64,000 nt of DNA, from positions 248,001 to 312,000 of the forward strand of contig RKSN01000003.1 of assembly GCA_005518185.1 (NCBI GenBank). Direction: 5' to 3'. This document shows positions 1 to 9,537 of the stretch, piece by piece. How positions within the stretch are numbered: the stretch's first letter is position 1; each line of letters starts with the position of its first letter. The position numbers and the translations under genes are program-made. Source of the DNA: Chakrabartia godavariana. GTDB taxonomy: Bacteria > Pseudomonadota > Alphaproteobacteria > Sphingomonadales > Sphingomonadaceae. The notes under the pieces are model-generated. The model ran no database searches. It had not been told where the DNA came from and saw nothing but the letters and a program-made list of their open reading frames with translations.

Positions 1-272
1 CGCAGGTCATCATCGATGACGGCCGCTACGGGGCGGACACGCTGGCGATGATCCGGTCGGACATTGGCGCGCTCGTCGGCCCGTGCGGCACCGCACGGCT
101 GGAGCTGAGCCACCGGGCGGCCGGCCTGCAACTAGCCGATGTCATTGCCAACACCTTCTTCACCCGCGCTTTGCCCGGTAACCGTCAGGCACGGATGGCG
201 GCCATCGTGACCCCGATGATGAATGCGGGCCGCCTCAAGATGCGGATCCTATCCGGACAGGCCCATGGATAG
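1..272 (+). CDS. C-terminal part of a DUF3800-like protein (5' end outside window)
   Basis: The reading frame is open from base 3 and ends at 272, giving about 89 residues. The segment LQLADVIANTFF resembles the conserved QLADhIA motif near the C-terminus of DUF3800 proteins, which are often found in accessory or mobile regions and have an RNase H-like fold; their cellular role is not settled. The last 24 bp overlap the 3' end of the convergent DUF3667 gene. The N-terminal acidic motifs that would confirm the family lie outside the window, so the call rests on one motif and is tentative. Confidence 0.5.
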   Translation, partial: QVIIDDGRYGADTLAMIRSDIGALVGPCGTARLELSHRAAGLQLADVIANTFFTRALPGNRQARMAAIVTPMMNAGRLKMRILSGQAHG

Positions 273-1508
273 GATGAGCGCAAGGAAGATCATCAGCGAC
301 GAGACCGCGAAGGCCAGCAGCAGGGATGTGCGCCAGATCGCGCCGAAGCGCGTCAGGCCATAGGCCTGCTTCAACTGCCGATACATGTGGAACGGCGGAT
401 AGAGCGTGAGCAGGAAACCGCCGATCACCTCGGTCGCCGAAAACTGGATCGCAACGACCGAGACCGTGGCGAGCATCATCATGAACGCAATCGAATAGGT
501 CACGAACACGGCGTGATCGAACAGATAAAACTCCCGCCGCCAGAAGAAGAGCAGCCACAGGAACGGCGTCGACAGCGGGATCAGCGCCCAGCTGAACTTA
601 TAGGCGTTCGACTGCAGCTTGTAGATCAGCAGTTGGGGGTTCTTCGACGCATGCCTGATGGCCTCCTGAATGGCGGGCCAGCCGAAATCAAGGTTCACAT
701 CCTGGATCTCGAACGCGCCCTCCTCCAGGTTTGACGATGCGGCATTCATGACGGCGAGACCCGTTTTCAGGGCATTGAGATCGTCCTGAACCTTCGCGGT
801 CGGCTGACCAAGCTTCTGCGCCTCTGCCTTTTTCGCTTCGAGCTGCGCGATCTCGATTTCCATCTTGCGCCGGTTGATCTGGACCTGCCGCTGGCTGATC
901 GCCTTGGCCGACACGTCGATGTTCCGGTCCTTTTCAAGCTGGCCGAGCAAGGCGCGCGTGCGGCCGATCTCCCCGTCGATCCAGTCGGTCTTCGCCTTGC
1001 GCGCTTCCGCATCGCGCCGGAGCGCGGCGAGATCATCGATCTTCTTGCGCAGCGCCTGCCGGTCCTGATCCAGCTGCGCCACAGCCTCCCTGGGCGTGAC
1101 GAGCTTGGTCGTGGCATCGCCCTTGGGCATCCCCCAGCTGAACACCGCGAACATCACGAAGACGCTGAACAGGAACAGCGCGAAGGGCGAGACAAATTTG
1201 GCGCGCTCACCATGGATGTAGCGGCGCGTCAGATGGCCCGGGTTCCATGCGAGCAGCGGAAGCGTGCGCCAGATCTTCCCGTCAAAGTGAAAGACGCTGT
1301 GCGCCAGATCATGCCAGAACTCGCCCAGCGTGCGGTGAATGTGCAGCTTCTGGCCACACGCACTGCAAAAGGCGCCCGATACGGGTGCGCCGCAGTTCAG
1401 GCAGGTGCCGGTGCCGCTCTCATGCGCGCCGCCTGCCCCCGGTTCGACCGCGCGCGCCAGCAGCCCGCCCGTCACCACATCTCCGATCGCCTCGATATCA
1501 CCCGGCAT
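249..1508 (-). CDS. DUF3667-type zinc-ribbon membrane protein
   Basis: 419 residues. Near residue 36 there is a zinc ribbon made of two CxxC pairs (CLNCGAPVSG and FCSACGQK), followed by the block FDGKIWRTLPLL typical of DUF3667. A first membrane helix lies around residues 107-130, then a long charged heptad-like segment rich in Glu, Lys and Gln (about 145-250, probable coiled coil), and several hydrophobic helices in the C-terminal third. The start chosen is the ATG just before the zinc ribbon; the frame stays open much further upstream, but that stretch is antisense to proA. It is divergent from proA with a 75-bp gap. Function is unknown; the architecture suggests an inner-membrane protein with a cytoplasmic metal-binding head. 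Confidence 0.85.
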   Translation of the reverse strand: MPGDIEAIGDVVTGGLLARAVEPGAGGAHESGTGTCLNCGAPVSGAFCSACGQKLHIHRTLGEFWHDLAHSVFHFDGKIWRTLPLLAWNPGHLTRRYIHGERAKFVSPFALFLFSVFVMFAVFSWGMPKGDATTKLVTPREAVAQLDQDRQALRKKIDDLAALRRDAEARKAKTDWIDGEIGRTRALLGQLEKDRNIDVSAKAISQRQVQINRRKMEIEIAQLEAKKAEAQKLGQPTAKVQDDLNALKTGLAVMNAASSNLEEGAFEIQDVNLDFGWPAIQEAIRHASKNPQLLIYKLQSNAYKFSWALIPLSTPFLWLLFFWRREFYLFDHAVFVTYSIAFMMMLATVSVVAIQFSATEVIGGFLLTLYPPFHMYRQLKQAYGLTRFGAIWRTSLLLAFAVSSLMIFLALILSMGLSG

Positions 1509-1583
1509 GGGCCCGTTATTACAGCCGGATCGGCGCTTGTCATCGCTTTTGCGTTTTGGACCCCGCTTTGCTAACCGGCGGCC

Positions 1584-2849
1584 ATGCAGGAACGCGAGGA
1601 TCAAGCGCGGCAGCTGATTGCCGAGATGGGCGCCAAGGCCCGGGCCGCGAGCGCCGCACTGGCTGCCGTACCCACCGCGCGCAAGGCAGACGCCCTCAAT
1701 CTGGCCGCCGCCGAACTCCGCGCGCGCGCCGATGACGTGCTGGCCGCCAATGCGCTCGATCTGGAAGCAGGCGAGAAGAACGGGCTGACGCCCGCCATGC
1801 TCGATCGCCTGCGCCTCACGCCGGAACGGCTGGAAAGCATTGCGAGCGCAGTCGATGCCGTCGCTGTCCTGCGCGATCCCGTCGGCATGGTCATCGACGA
1901 GGCGGTGCGGCCCAATGGCCTCCATCTGTCGCGCGTGCGGGTGCCGCTCGGCGTCATCGGCATCATCTATGAAAGCCGCCCGAACGTGACGGCGGATGCC
2001 GCCGCCCTCTGCCTCAAATCGGGCAATGCGGCGATCCTGCGCGGCGGATCGGAAGCGGTGCACAGCAACCGCGCGATCCACGCCGCGCTGCGTGCGGGGC
2101 TGATCAAGGGCGGCCTGCCCGAAGATGCGGTCCAGCTTGTTCCGACGCAGGACCGCGCGGCGGTCGGCGCGATGCTGGCGGCCCACGGCCTCATCGACAT
2201 CATCATCCCGCGCGGCGGCAAGGCGCTTGTCGCCCGCGTGCAGGACGAAGCCCGCGTCCCCGTGCTCGCGCATCTGGACGGCATCTGCCACACTTATGTC
2301 GATGGCGACGCCGATCCCGCCAAGGCGCGCGACATTGCCCTCAATGCCAAGATGCGCCGTACGGGTATCTGTGGCGCGACCGAGACACTGCTGATCGACC
2401 GCCATTTCGACGACCCGCGTCCGGTGCTGACCGCCCTGCTTGACGCCGGTTGCGCGTTGCGCGGCACGGCCGAAGTCATGGCGTTCGACGACCGCATCCA
2501 GCCGGCCAGCGCCGAGGACTGGGACACCGAATATCTCGACGCCATCTGTTCGGTCGCGATGGTCGACGGCGTCGGTGCTGCGGTCGCGCACATCAACACG
2601 CATGGCTCTCACCACACCGATGCAATCATCACCGAGAACATGGCCACGGCCGAGACGTTCTTGAACGGCGTCGATTCAGCAATCGTGATGCTGAATGCGT
2701 CCACCCAGTTTGCCGATGGCGGCGAATTCGGCCTGGGGGCTGAGATCGGCATCGCGACAGGCCGCCTTCATGCGCGCGGCCCGGTCGCACTGGAAGGGCT
2801 CACGACCTACAAATGGGTCGTCCGCGGCACCGGGCAGACGCGACCCTGA
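1584..2849 (+). CDS. proA: Glutamate-5-semialdehyde dehydrogenase (gamma-glutamyl phosphate reductase)
   Basis: 421 residues, the usual length for ProA. It reduces gamma-glutamyl phosphate with NADPH to glutamate-5-semialdehyde, the second step of proline synthesis in the cytosol. Visible family blocks are [30 protein letters not shown], and the catalytic cysteine near residue 262 in [11 protein letters not shown]. The C-terminus EGLTTYKW is also typical. nadD starts inside its 3' end (37-bp overlap), so the two are probably co-transcribed, as in many alphaproteobacteria. Confidence 0.97.
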   Translation: MQEREDQARQLIAEMGAKARAASAALAAVPTARKADALNLAAAELRARADDVLAANALDLEAGEKNGLTPAMLDRLRLTPERLESIASAVDAVAVLRDPVGMVIDEAVRPNGLHLSRVRVPLGVIGIIYESRPNVTADAAALCLKSGNAAILRGGSEAVHSNRAIHAALRAGLIKGGLPEDAVQLVPTQDRAAVGAMLAAHGLIDIIIPRGGKALVARVQDEARVPVLAHLDGICHTYVDGDADPAKARDIALNAKMRRTGICGATETLLIDRHFDDPRPVLTALLDAGCALRGTAEVMAFDDRIQPASAEDWDTEYLDAICSVAMVDGVGAAVAHINTHGSHHTDAIITENMATAETFLNGVDSAIVMLNASTQFADGGEFGLGAEIGIATGRLHARGPVALEGLTTYKWVVRGTGQTRP

Positions 2850-3475
2850 TCCGCACCGGACTTCTCGGCGGGTCCTTCAATCCGGCCCATGCGGGGCACC
2901 GCCATATCAGCCTGTTCGCGGCAAAGGCGCTGGGGCTGGATGAGGTCTGGTGGCTGGTCTCGCCGGGCAATCCGCTAAAGCCCAAGGCCGGGATGGCCCC
3001 GCTTGCCGTCCGCCTGCGCTCCGCCCGCACAGCCGCGCGGGGCAGCATCATCCGCCCGACTGCGATCGAGCAGCATATGGGCACGCAATTCACGGTCGAC
3101 ACGCTGGCCGCGCTCCAGCGGCAGCACCCCGAACGCGCCTTCATCTGGCTGATGGGGGCGGACAATCTCGCCCAGTTCGATGCCTGGCGCGACTGGCGCC
3201 GGATCGCCCGGACGATGCCGATTGCAGTTCTGGCGCGCCCCGGCTATGATCAGGCTGCCCGTACGAGCCGCGCTATGGGATGGCTTCGGGGATTCGTCCG
3301 CCCCCGATCAGCTGCAAGCAATTGGACGACGTGGAGACCGCCGGCGCTCGTGCTGCTGCGCTTTCGCCCCGACAAACACTCCGCAACGGCGCTGCGACGG
3401 GACCATCCCGATTGGGCGCTTTCCTTTTCCAAGACCCCGACACGCGACGCGGTGACGCGCCGCATGGTTTATTGA
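2813..3475 (+). CDS. nadD: Nicotinate-nucleotide adenylyltransferase
   Basis: 220 residues. It adenylates nicotinate mononucleotide to deamido-NAD in NAD synthesis. The nucleotidyltransferase signature [13 protein letters not shown], with the HxGH-type motif, lies around residues 19-31, and the second substrate motif appears as HSATALR near the C-terminus. The ATG at 2813 lies within proA; the first 15 residues are poorly conserved in character, so a later non-ATG start is possible. Followed after 9 bp by rsfS. Confidence 0.94.
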   Translation: MGRPRHRADATLIRTGLLGGSFNPAHAGHRHISLFAAKALGLDEVWWLVSPGNPLKPKAGMAPLAVRLRSARTAARGSIIRPTAIEQHMGTQFTVDTLAALQRQHPERAFIWLMGADNLAQFDAWRDWRRIARTMPIAVLARPGYDQAARTSRAMGWLRGFVRPRSAASNWTTWRPPALVLLRFRPDKHSATALRRDHPDWALSFSKTPTRDAVTRRMVY

Positions 3476-3484
3476 GGACCCGTT

Positions 3485-3865
3485 TTGCCCGCTTCTCCCA
3501 AACGTAAGGCCGCCGCCCAAACCGATTCGGTCGATGCCCTGCACAAGATGATTCTGCAGTCGCTTGAAGACGATCAGGCGGTGGAGACGATCTCGATCCC
3601 GCTCGCCGGCAAATCCGCGATTGCGGACCATATGGTGATCGCCAGCGGCCGGTCGACGCGGCAGGTCGCGTCCATGGCGCAGAAGCTGCAGCAGAAGATG
3701 AAGGAACAGTTCGGCGTCATCGCGCGGGTCGAAGGCCTGCAGACCGCTGACTGGGTCCTGATCGATGCCGGCGACGTCATCATCCACCTGTTCCGCCCGG
3801 AAGTGCGCAGCTTCTACAATCTGGAGCGCATGTGGGCGTTTGGCGACGCCCCGCCGGCCAATTGA
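3485..3865 (+). CDS. rsfS: Ribosome silencing factor RsfS
   Basis: 126 residues beginning at a TTG codon. RsfS binds ribosomal protein L14 and blocks subunit joining when nutrients are scarce. The family core is clear: ADHMVIASGRSTRQ, EGLQTADWVLIDAGD and VIIHLFRPEVRSFYNLERMW. It sits between nadD and rlmH, the standard neighbours. The TTG start fits the operon spacing; the next ATG (about 3548) would remove the first helix. Its stop codon overlaps the rlmH start by 4 bp. Confidence 0.94.
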   Translation: MPASPKRKAAAQTDSVDALHKMILQSLEDDQAVETISIPLAGKSAIADHMVIASGRSTRQVASMAQKLQQKMKEQFGVIARVEGLQTADWVLIDAGDVIIHLFRPEVRSFYNLERMWAFGDAPPAN

Positions 3866-4284
3866 AGCTGCACATCATCGCCCGCGGCAAGATCGGGCGG
3901 TGCCCCGAAGCCGAGCTGATCGAGCGCTATGCCAAGCGCATCACCTGGCCGTTCCAGATCACCGAACTGCCGGACACTGGCGGCAAGCAGCCGCCGGTTG
4001 CGCTGGGTACGCTGATTGTTGCGATGGATGAAACCGGCGAACAGCTGACCTCATCCGCCTTTGCCAAGAAGATCGAACACTGGCGCGACACCGGCACGCG
4101 CGAGCTGCGCTTCCTGATCGGCGCGGCTGATGGCCTGACTCCGGAAGAGCGCGCGTCCGCCACAACCTCCATCGCGTTCGGCAAGGCCACCTGGCCCCAT
4201 ATGCTGGCGAGGGCGATGTTGGTGGAGCAGCTGTATCGGGCAACCAGCATTATCGCCGGACACCCCTATCACCGCGAGGGGTGA
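3862..4284 (+). CDS. rlmH: 23S rRNA (pseudouridine-1915-N3) methyltransferase RlmH
   Basis: 140 residues, a SPOUT methyltransferase that methylates pseudouridine 1915 in helix 69 of 23S rRNA. The start is a TTG sharing the bases TTGA with the rsfS stop, which implies translational coupling; the N-terminus LHIIARGKIG fits the family. The SAM-binding knot is seen in FLIGAADGL and the C-terminal signature in EQLYRATSIIAGHPYHR. The frame remains open to an ATG at 3832, but that would add unrelated residues inside rsfS. Confidence 0.94.
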   Translation: MKLHIIARGKIGRCPEAELIERYAKRITWPFQITELPDTGGKQPPVALGTLIVAMDETGEQLTSSAFAKKIEHWRDTGTRELRFLIGAADGLTPEERASATTSIAFGKATWPHMLARAMLVEQLYRATSIIAGHPYHREG

Positions 4285-4312
4285 GAGGTCACCAAGCCCC
4301 AAAACCCTCTCC

Positions 4313-4468
4313 GTCGCCCCGTGCGTGACACGGGGCTTGGCTATTTCTGCACATTTCCGTTTCGCACGATGCCCGAAGGGCCGGATCTCTGGGAGAAATG
4401 GTATCCAGCAAGCGAGGGGGTAAGGCTGGACGGAAGTGAGCCAAGCCCCGTGTCAAGCACGGGGCGAC
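4313..4468. repeat. REP-like inverted repeat pair
   Basis: A 30-bp arm at 4313-4342 recurs inverted at 4439-4468 with one mismatch. Each arm is itself a hairpin (CCCCGTG...CACGGGG). The arms are 96 bp apart. The same 30-bp unit appears inverted again at 18236-18265 and 18354-18383, so this is a dispersed repeat family and not an ordinary terminator, although the first arm could also end rlmH transcription. Confidence 0.8.
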
Positions 4469-4559
4469 GCGGGTGTGAATGATTGCCTACTCTCGCTTGT
4501 CATGGCTGTTCAATTGAGCGTCAGCAATGTTGGGGCGAGCAGATATCTCGACGGCCCGT

Positions 4560-4850
4560 TTAAAAGCCGCCCCCAAGGTCGGTCTCAGAATATCTTTCGG
4601 GCTCAACCCAGTTTCGCTTCTTCTGCCGCCTCAATGCCAAAATGGTAGCCCCCCAAGGTACAAGCACAACCGCTGTTAGACCACCTAGAACCGCTTGCCA
4701 CTGCGCAACATCGCCTGTGACCGCCACCGAAAAGAGGAAGGGCCACGCGGGTATCAGCAATAGAAACCAGAAATCGTATCGCCAAAACATCCAATCGTTG
4801 GTCGGGATACGCTCCTTCACTTCAAATTTGATGACCTGCCAGAGTTCCAT
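4560..4850 (-). CDS. Small hypothetical membrane protein
   Basis: 96 residues with two strongly hydrophobic segments (about residues 26-45 and 53-70) and a charged C-terminal tail beginning RRQKKRNW. No family is recognised. Base composition is more AT-rich than the flanking rlmH and purD, and a REP-like repeat pair lies next to it. It is isolated, with no operon partner, and reads towards rlmH. Being coding is inferred from the open frame, sensible hydrophobicity pattern and ATG start. Confidence 0.55.
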   Translation of the reverse strand: MELWQVIKFEVKERIPTNDWMFWRYDFWFLLLIPAWPFLFSVAVTGDVAQWQAVLGGLTAVVLVPWGATILALRRQKKRNWVEPERYSETDLGGGF

Positions 4851-4968
4851 TTTTCAAGATTATGCACTTCCAAATACGTCCGCAATGATGTCGTGTCCGG
4901 ACGGGCTGCACTTGGACGTAAATTGCAAATAGTGGCCTTTCGCTGGATTCGCGAACTGTCCGCCACGC

Positions 4969-6240
4969 CTAAGCCCCCCGTTCCCGCGCCACCTCGCGCC
5001 AGCCGATGTCGCGGCGGCAGAAGCCGGTGGGGAAGCCGATGGCATCGACAGCGGCATAGGCCTTGGCCTGTGCTTCGGTTGCCGTCTTGCCGCGTCCGGT
5101 GACGTTCAGCACGCGCCCGCCATTGGCGACGAGCTGGCCGTCCTTCACCGCGGTGCCTGCGTGGAAGATCTTGGCATCGGCTGCGTCCGGCAGCGTGATC
5201 GCGCCGCCCTTTTCCGGCGTGCCGGGATAGCCCTTGGCCGCCATCACGACCGTCAGTGCCGTGTCATCCGAGAAGCGCGGGACTTCCGCCATGTCCAGTT
5301 CGCCCTTGGCGATGGCGAGCAACAGCGCCGCCAGATCGCCCTCGAACCGCGACATCAGCACCTGGCATTCGGGGTCGCCAAAGCGGGCGTTGTACTCGAT
5401 CAGCTTGGGGCCATTGGCGGTCAGCATCAGCCCGGCATAGAGCACGCCTGAATAAGGATTGCCCTCCGCCGCCATCGTCGCGACCGTGGGTTCCACGATC
5501 TCGCGCATGACGCGCGCTTCCAGTTCGGGCGTCAGCACCGGCGCGGGCGAATAGGCGCCCATGCCGCCGGTGTTCGGGCCGACATCGCCATCGCCCACGC
5601 GCTTGTGATCCTGCGCAGAACCGAAGGCGACAACGCTCTTGCCGTCGGTCAGCGCGAAGAAGCTCGCTTCCTCGCCGGTCATGAACTCTTCGAGCACGAT
5701 TTCGGTGCCCGCATCGCCGAAGCTGCCATCAAACATGTCTTCGATCGCAGCAGCGGCGACTGCTGCGGTCTCGGCGATGATCACGCCTTTGCCCGCGGCG
5801 AGCCCATCCGCCTTGATGACGACAGGCAGGCCAAAGCGCGCCAGATCAGCGAGCGCCGCCGCCTTGTCGGTGTGCCGCGCATAGCCGGCGGTCGGGATGT
5901 TGGCGCGGGTGCACAGGTCCTTGGTGAAGCCCTTTGAGCCTTCCAGCTGCGCGGCCTTGGCATTGGGGCCGAACACCGGCACGCCCGCCGCGCGCAGACT
6001 GTCGCCCAGCCCGTCAACCAAAGGCGCTTCCGGGCCGACGACGACGAGGCCGACTTCCTTCTCCGCGCAGAAGGCGATGACGGCGGCGTGATCCGTCACA
6101 TCCAACGCCACCAGCGTCGCCTCTTCGGCAATGCCGGGGTTGCCGGGCGCGGCGTAGAGTGTATCGCAGAGAGGCGATTGCGCGATCTTCCATGCCAGCG
6201 CATGTTCGCGCCCGCCGCTACCGATCAGAAGGATGTTCAT
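4969..6240 (-). CDS. purD: Phosphoribosylamine--glycine ligase (GAR synthetase)
   Basis: 423 residues, normal length. It ligates glycine to 5-phosphoribosylamine with ATP in purine synthesis. N-terminal [15 protein letters not shown], the ATP-grasp signatures ([25 protein letters not shown]) and the metal-binding RFGDPECQ block are all present. The ATG is the only start that places the first strand correctly. Its start codon and that of the divergent xseA overlap within the palindrome CATG (6238-6241), so each gene must carry the other's promoter inside its 5' coding region. Confidence 0.97.
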   Translation of the reverse strand: MNILLIGSGGREHALAWKIAQSPLCDTLYAAPGNPGIAEEATLVALDVTDHAAVIAFCAEKEVGLVVVGPEAPLVDGLGDSLRAAGVPVFGPNAKAAQLEGSKGFTKDLCTRANIPTAGYARHTDKAAALADLARFGLPVVIKADGLAAGKGVIIAETAAVAAAAIEDMFDGSFGDAGTEIVLEEFMTGEEASFFALTDGKSVVAFGSAQDHKRVGDGDVGPNTGGMGAYSPAPVLTPELEARVMREIVEPTVATMAAEGNPYSGVLYAGLMLTANGPKLIEYNARFGDPECQVLMSRFEGDLAALLLAIAKGELDMAEVPRFSDDTALTVVMAAKGYPGTPEKGGAITLPDAADAKIFHAGTAVKDGQLVANGGRVLNVTGRGKTATEAQAKAYAAVDAIGFPTGFCRRDIGWREVARERGA

Positions 6241-6241
6241 G
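6227..6241 (+). promoter_or_regulatory. xseA ribosome-binding site and shared purD/xseA start palindrome
   Basis: AGAAGGA at 6227-6233 precedes the ATG at 6239. Bases 6238-6241 read CATG: the ATG of xseA on the plus strand and the ATG of purD on the minus strand share two bases. There is no intergenic space at all. Confidence 0.75.
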
Positions 6242-7618
6242 CCCGCCGAAATGCCCTTTGATGATGCGCCCGAAGGCAAGATGGGCCTGTTAGCGGGCGA
6301 ACGCGCGGGCGACAATGCGGGCGCGCTCTCGGTCAGCGAAATATCGAACCTGTTGAAGCGTCATGTCGAGCAAGGCTTTTCGCACGTCCGCATAAGAGGC
6401 GAGATTTCCGGCTTCAAGCGCGCGGCCTCCGGCCACCTCTACCTTGCGCTCAAGGACGAGAATGCCGTCATTGATGGCGTGATGTGGAAAGGTGGTGCTG
6501 CCCGCCTCGCCTTTCAGGCGCAGGACGGGGTGGAGGTCATCGCGACCGGCAAGCTCACCACCTATCCCGGCCGGTCCAAATATCAGATCGTCATCGAAAC
6601 GATGGAGATTGCGGGCGAAGGCGCGCTGCTGGCCCTGCTGGAAAAGCTGAAGGCCAAGCTTGCGGCCGAAGGCCTGTTCTCGGCTGAGCGCAAGCGCGCG
6701 CTCCCCTTCCTGCCGCGCACCATCGGCGTCGTCACCTCGCCCACCGGGGCTGTCATCCGCGACATCCTACACCGGCTGGCCGACCGCTGCCCGACGCGCG
6801 TCATCGTGTGGCCGGTGCTGGTGCAGGGCCAGGGCTCGGCCGAACAGGTGGCCGCCGCCGTCAACGGCTTTTCGGCGATGGAAGGACGCGACCGGCCCGA
6901 CCTTGTCATCGTCGCGCGCGGCGGCGGCTCGATCGAGGACCTTTGGGGCTTCAATGAGGAGGTCGTCGTCCGCGCGGTCGCGGCCTGCTCCATCCCCATC
7001 ATTTCGGCGGTCGGGCATGAGACCGATACAACGCTGTGTGACCATGCCGCCGACGTTCGGGCGCCGACCCCCACGGCGGCGGCCGAAATGGCCGTGCCGG
7101 TCCGCGCAGAGCTTCTGGCGGGCCTTCAGACCTCCGGGGCACGGGCGCTGCGCTGCGTCCAGCGCTACCGCGAGCGCGCGGCCGAGAAACTCGACAATGC
7201 GACGCGCCGCCTGCCGACGCCCGAAACATTGCTCGGCCCGCAAAGCCAGCGCGTCGATGAGATGGGCGAACGGCTGAAGCGGGGCCTGTCCCATGTCGTC
7301 GCCGATGCGCGCGGCGAACTGGCCCGCGCCACCGGGGCGCTGCGTCCGGCGATGCTGACCCAGCGGCTCGACCATGCGCGCGGCCGTCTGGACCAGCTGT
7401 GGCGCGTGGCAACCTCGCTCAATCCCGACCGCGTGCTCGAACGCGGCTATGCCCGTGTCGAACGGCGCGCCGGGGGGACAGTGATCTCGGCAGCCGATGC
7501 GAAGGCCGCAGGTGCGCTTGTCCTGCGCTTTGCCGATGGCGCGGTCGACGCGCGGGTTGAGCGCGCCGGATCAGCCCCTTATGTAAAGGACAAGCCCGAA
7601 CAGCCCGATCTGTTCTGA
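6239..7618 (+). CDS. xseA: Exodeoxyribonuclease VII large subunit
   Basis: 459 residues. With the small subunit XseB it degrades single-stranded DNA to oligonucleotides. An N-terminal OB-fold ([20 protein letters not shown]) is followed by the catalytic core with [27 protein letters not shown] and SAVGHETD. Start choice: AGAAGGA (6227-6233) lies 5 nt before the ATG at 6239, an ideal ribosome-binding distance; ATGs at 6233 and 6251 are in frame but badly spaced. xseB is not adjacent. Followed after 14 bp by the DUF2093 gene. Confidence 0.95.
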   Translation: MPAEMPFDDAPEGKMGLLAGERAGDNAGALSVSEISNLLKRHVEQGFSHVRIRGEISGFKRAASGHLYLALKDENAVIDGVMWKGGAARLAFQAQDGVEVIATGKLTTYPGRSKYQIVIETMEIAGEGALLALLEKLKAKLAAEGLFSAERKRALPFLPRTIGVVTSPTGAVIRDILHRLADRCPTRVIVWPVLVQGQGSAEQVAAAVNGFSAMEGRDRPDLVIVARGGGSIEDLWGFNEEVVVRAVAACSIPIISAVGHETDTTLCDHAADVRAPTPTAAAEMAVPVRAELLAGLQTSGARALRCVQRYRERAAEKLDNATRRLPTPETLLGPQSQRVDEMGERLKRGLSHVVADARGELARATGALRPAMLTQRLDHARGRLDQLWRVATSLNPDRVLERGYARVERRAGGTVISAADAKAAGALVLRFADGAVDARVERAGSAPYVKDKPEQPDLF

Positions 7619-7632
7619 ACGAAGGAAGTGAG

Positions 7633-7830
7633 ATGTTGATGTCGCAAGGTCGCCCCGCCCGCCTTTTGTACATGGCGAACGGATTCCGCGTGCTGGCGCA
7701 GGGAGACCATGTGGTGTGCGCAAAGACCGGCAACGCCATCCCGCTGGAGGCGCTGCGTTATTGGAGCGTCGCGAAGCAGGAGCCCTATTCCACAGCTGAG
7801 ATCGCCGCGCACGCCGCCGTTGAGGCATGA
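7633..7830 (+). CDS. DUF2093 domain-containing protein
   Basis: 65 residues covering the whole DUF2093 pattern: GFRVLAQGDHVVCAKTG and IPLEALRYWSVAKQEPY. This short family is confined mainly to alphaproteobacteria and commonly lies beside xseA; function is unknown. The single internal Cys and the aromatic RYW are family-conserved in my recollection. It ends ATGA, overlapping the start of the M23 peptidase by 4 bp, so it is translationally coupled to it. An ATG three codons later is an alternative start. Confidence 0.9.
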   Translation: MLMSQGRPARLLYMANGFRVLAQGDHVVCAKTGNAIPLEALRYWSVAKQEPYSTAEIAAHAAVEA

Positions 7831-8741
7831 CCTTGCCGCGCACCGCGCTGATCGCCCTGGTGCTGGGCACCATCCCGGGCAGCTGTATCGGCGCGCCATC
7901 GGGCCGGGTTGAGGCAACCGAGTCCCCCCCGACCCTGACCCCGCCAAGGCCCGCGCCGCAACCGGCCCCCACAGCCCTCGGCGTCTTCCGGCTTGACCGT
8001 CCCGCGCAGCAGGGCGGCTATGCTTTGGGCTGGGTGCCCAGGGGGACCGTCCGGCTCGTGATCGAAGGGGCGGAGGCGCGCTTTGCCAGCGATGGCCGGT
8101 TCGGCATCGGCTTTGGCCGCGATCATCAGGCGACGGCGACCATAACGGCGTTCCTCTCCGACGGACGGGCCATCACCGACAAGATCAACGTCGCGCCGCG
8201 CGCCTGGCGGATCGAGAATTTGAAGACGCTGCCGCGCTTTGCGCAGCCCTCGGCCGAGTTTCAGGCGCGCCGCCCCGGCGAACTCGCACAGATCAACGCC
8301 GCACGGCGGGTGATGGTCAACTCGGACGGGTGGCGACAGGCCTTCATCTGGCCCGCCAGGGGCCGGATCAGCGGCGTGTTCGGATCGCAGCGTATCTATG
8401 CCGGTGAGCCCGGCGCGCCGCATAATGGCGTCGATGTGGCCGGTGGCGCGGGCGCCCCGGTCTATGCCCCCGCAAACGGCGTTGTCACGCTCGCCGCAGA
8501 AAGCCCGTTCACGCTGGAGGGCAACCTCCTGATGATCGACCATGGCGGCGGGCTCAACAGCGCCTTCCTCCATCTGTCGCGGATCGATGTGAAGCCGGGC
8601 GATGTCATCCGGCAGGGCCAGCTGATCGGCGCCATCGGGGCGACGGGCCGCGCGACGGGGCCGCATCTCCATTGGGGGATGAAGTGGAATGAGGAGCGGA
8701 TCGACCCGCAGACACTCGCCGGGCCCATGCCTGCGCCATAG
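7827..8741 (+). CDS. M23 family metallopeptidase (LysM-less murein endopeptidase)
   Basis: 304 residues. An N-terminal hydrophobic signal (TALIALVLGTIPGSC, possibly a lipobox cysteine at about residue 20) is followed by a proline-rich linker and a beta-rich middle domain. The C-terminal LAS peptidase domain has the zinc ligands of HNGVD (H199, D203) and HLH (H280, H282). It should cleave peptidoglycan cross-bridges in the periplasm. Fourth gene of the short xseA-DUF2093 unit by 4-bp overlap. A 10-bp GC hairpin follows the stop. Confidence 0.92.
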   Translation: MTLPRTALIALVLGTIPGSCIGAPSGRVEATESPPTLTPPRPAPQPAPTALGVFRLDRPAQQGGYALGWVPRGTVRLVIEGAEARFASDGRFGIGFGRDHQATATITAFLSDGRAITDKINVAPRAWRIENLKTLPRFAQPSAEFQARRPGELAQINAARRVMVNSDGWRQAFIWPARGRISGVFGSQRIYAGEPGAPHNGVDVAGGAGAPVYAPANGVVTLAAESPFTLEGNLLMIDHGGGLNSAFLHLSRIDVKPGDVIRQGQLIGAIGATGRATGPHLHWGMKWNEERIDPQTLAGPMPAP

Positions 8742-8754
8742 GTCACAAAAATAA

Positions 8755-8782
8755 GGGCCGGACCATTACTCCGGTCCGGCCC
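8755..8782 (+). terminator. Hairpin after the M23 peptidase gene
   Basis: Ten-base stem (GGGCCGGACC with GGTCCGGCCC) and an 8-base loop, beginning 13 nt after the stop codon. There is no U-tract, so termination efficiency is uncertain. The right arm recurs at 8853-8862, with a CCGGACC partner at 8876-8882, giving alternative pairings over about 130 nt. Confidence 0.5.
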
Positions 8783-8955
8783 CTACCCCCCCAAGAACGC
8801 GACCCTGGGGTCCTTCCCTTCCTGCAGTCCGTCCATTCGTCCGTGCTGCAAGGGTCCGGCCCGCCCAAGGACGGACCGGACCAGTTCCCGGCACATGATA
8901 CGCAAGCCCCTATGCTACTCGGGCCACCATGCCGGAAGGGATCAGGAACTTTGAA

Positions 8956-9351
8956 TTAGCAACGCCCGCGATCGTCCGACTTGTCGATGGCGCGACCGGC
9001 GAGTGCGCCGACCCCTGCCCCGACAATGGCACCCGCCGTCCGGTCACCGCGGTATCCGACGATCGAGCGTCCGAGCAGTCCGCCGGCGACTGCGCCGATG
9101 ATCAGGCCGGTCGTGCCCTTGCCGCACCGCTGTCCGCGATAGCGGTAGGACTGGTCCCGATAATAACCCCGATCATCATAACGGCTGCCGCGATAGCCGC
9201 GCCGGTCATAATAGCCGTCGCCATAGCCACGATCGCGATAATAGCCGTCTTCCTCATACGGCCCGTCATGCGCGAAGGCGGGCGCGGCGGGCACGAGGGC
9301 CGTCAAGGCCATTGCCGCTGCCGTCCCGAAATTCACCAGCTTCTTGCTCAT
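8956..9351 (-). CDS. Secreted glycine-zipper 2TM domain protein
   Basis: 131 residues. A signal peptide (AAAMALTALVPAAPAFA) is followed by a Tyr/Arg/Asp/Gly-rich low-complexity region (about residues 30-75, repeated YRDRGY-like units) and a C-terminal glycine-zipper segment with GLIIGAVAGGLLG and AIVGAGVGALAG, the Rick_17kDa/2TM type. Such proteins sit in or at the outer membrane; function unknown. It is a single gene with a well-formed start, reading against the upstream M23 unit. Confidence 0.88.
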   Translation of the reverse strand: MSKKLVNFGTAAAMALTALVPAAPAFAHDGPYEEDGYYRDRGYGDGYYDRRGYRGSRYDDRGYYRDQSYRYRGQRCGKGTTGLIIGAVAGGLLGRSIVGYRGDRTAGAIVGAGVGALAGRAIDKSDDRGRC

Positions 9352-9537
9352 CTGACATCTCCAACTTTACGCGTCTGCATCCACCAAACCCGCCGGCGGT
9401 GTCGGGAGCATCCCGGCGTCGTCGACACTGGCCTTATGCAGGCGCGTCATTGGACCGATGCTGAATGTGTTCGTTAGCTGCTGTTCAGCTTTGAACGGGG
9501 CTAGGCAGACCACGCGGTTGCGCTATGGGCGAACGTG

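Noticed and set aside
249-2615. 788-residue minus-strand ORF covering the antisense of proA
   Set aside because: Only the part from 1508 down to 249 (DUF3667) has family motifs; the rest is a GC-rich shadow of proA.
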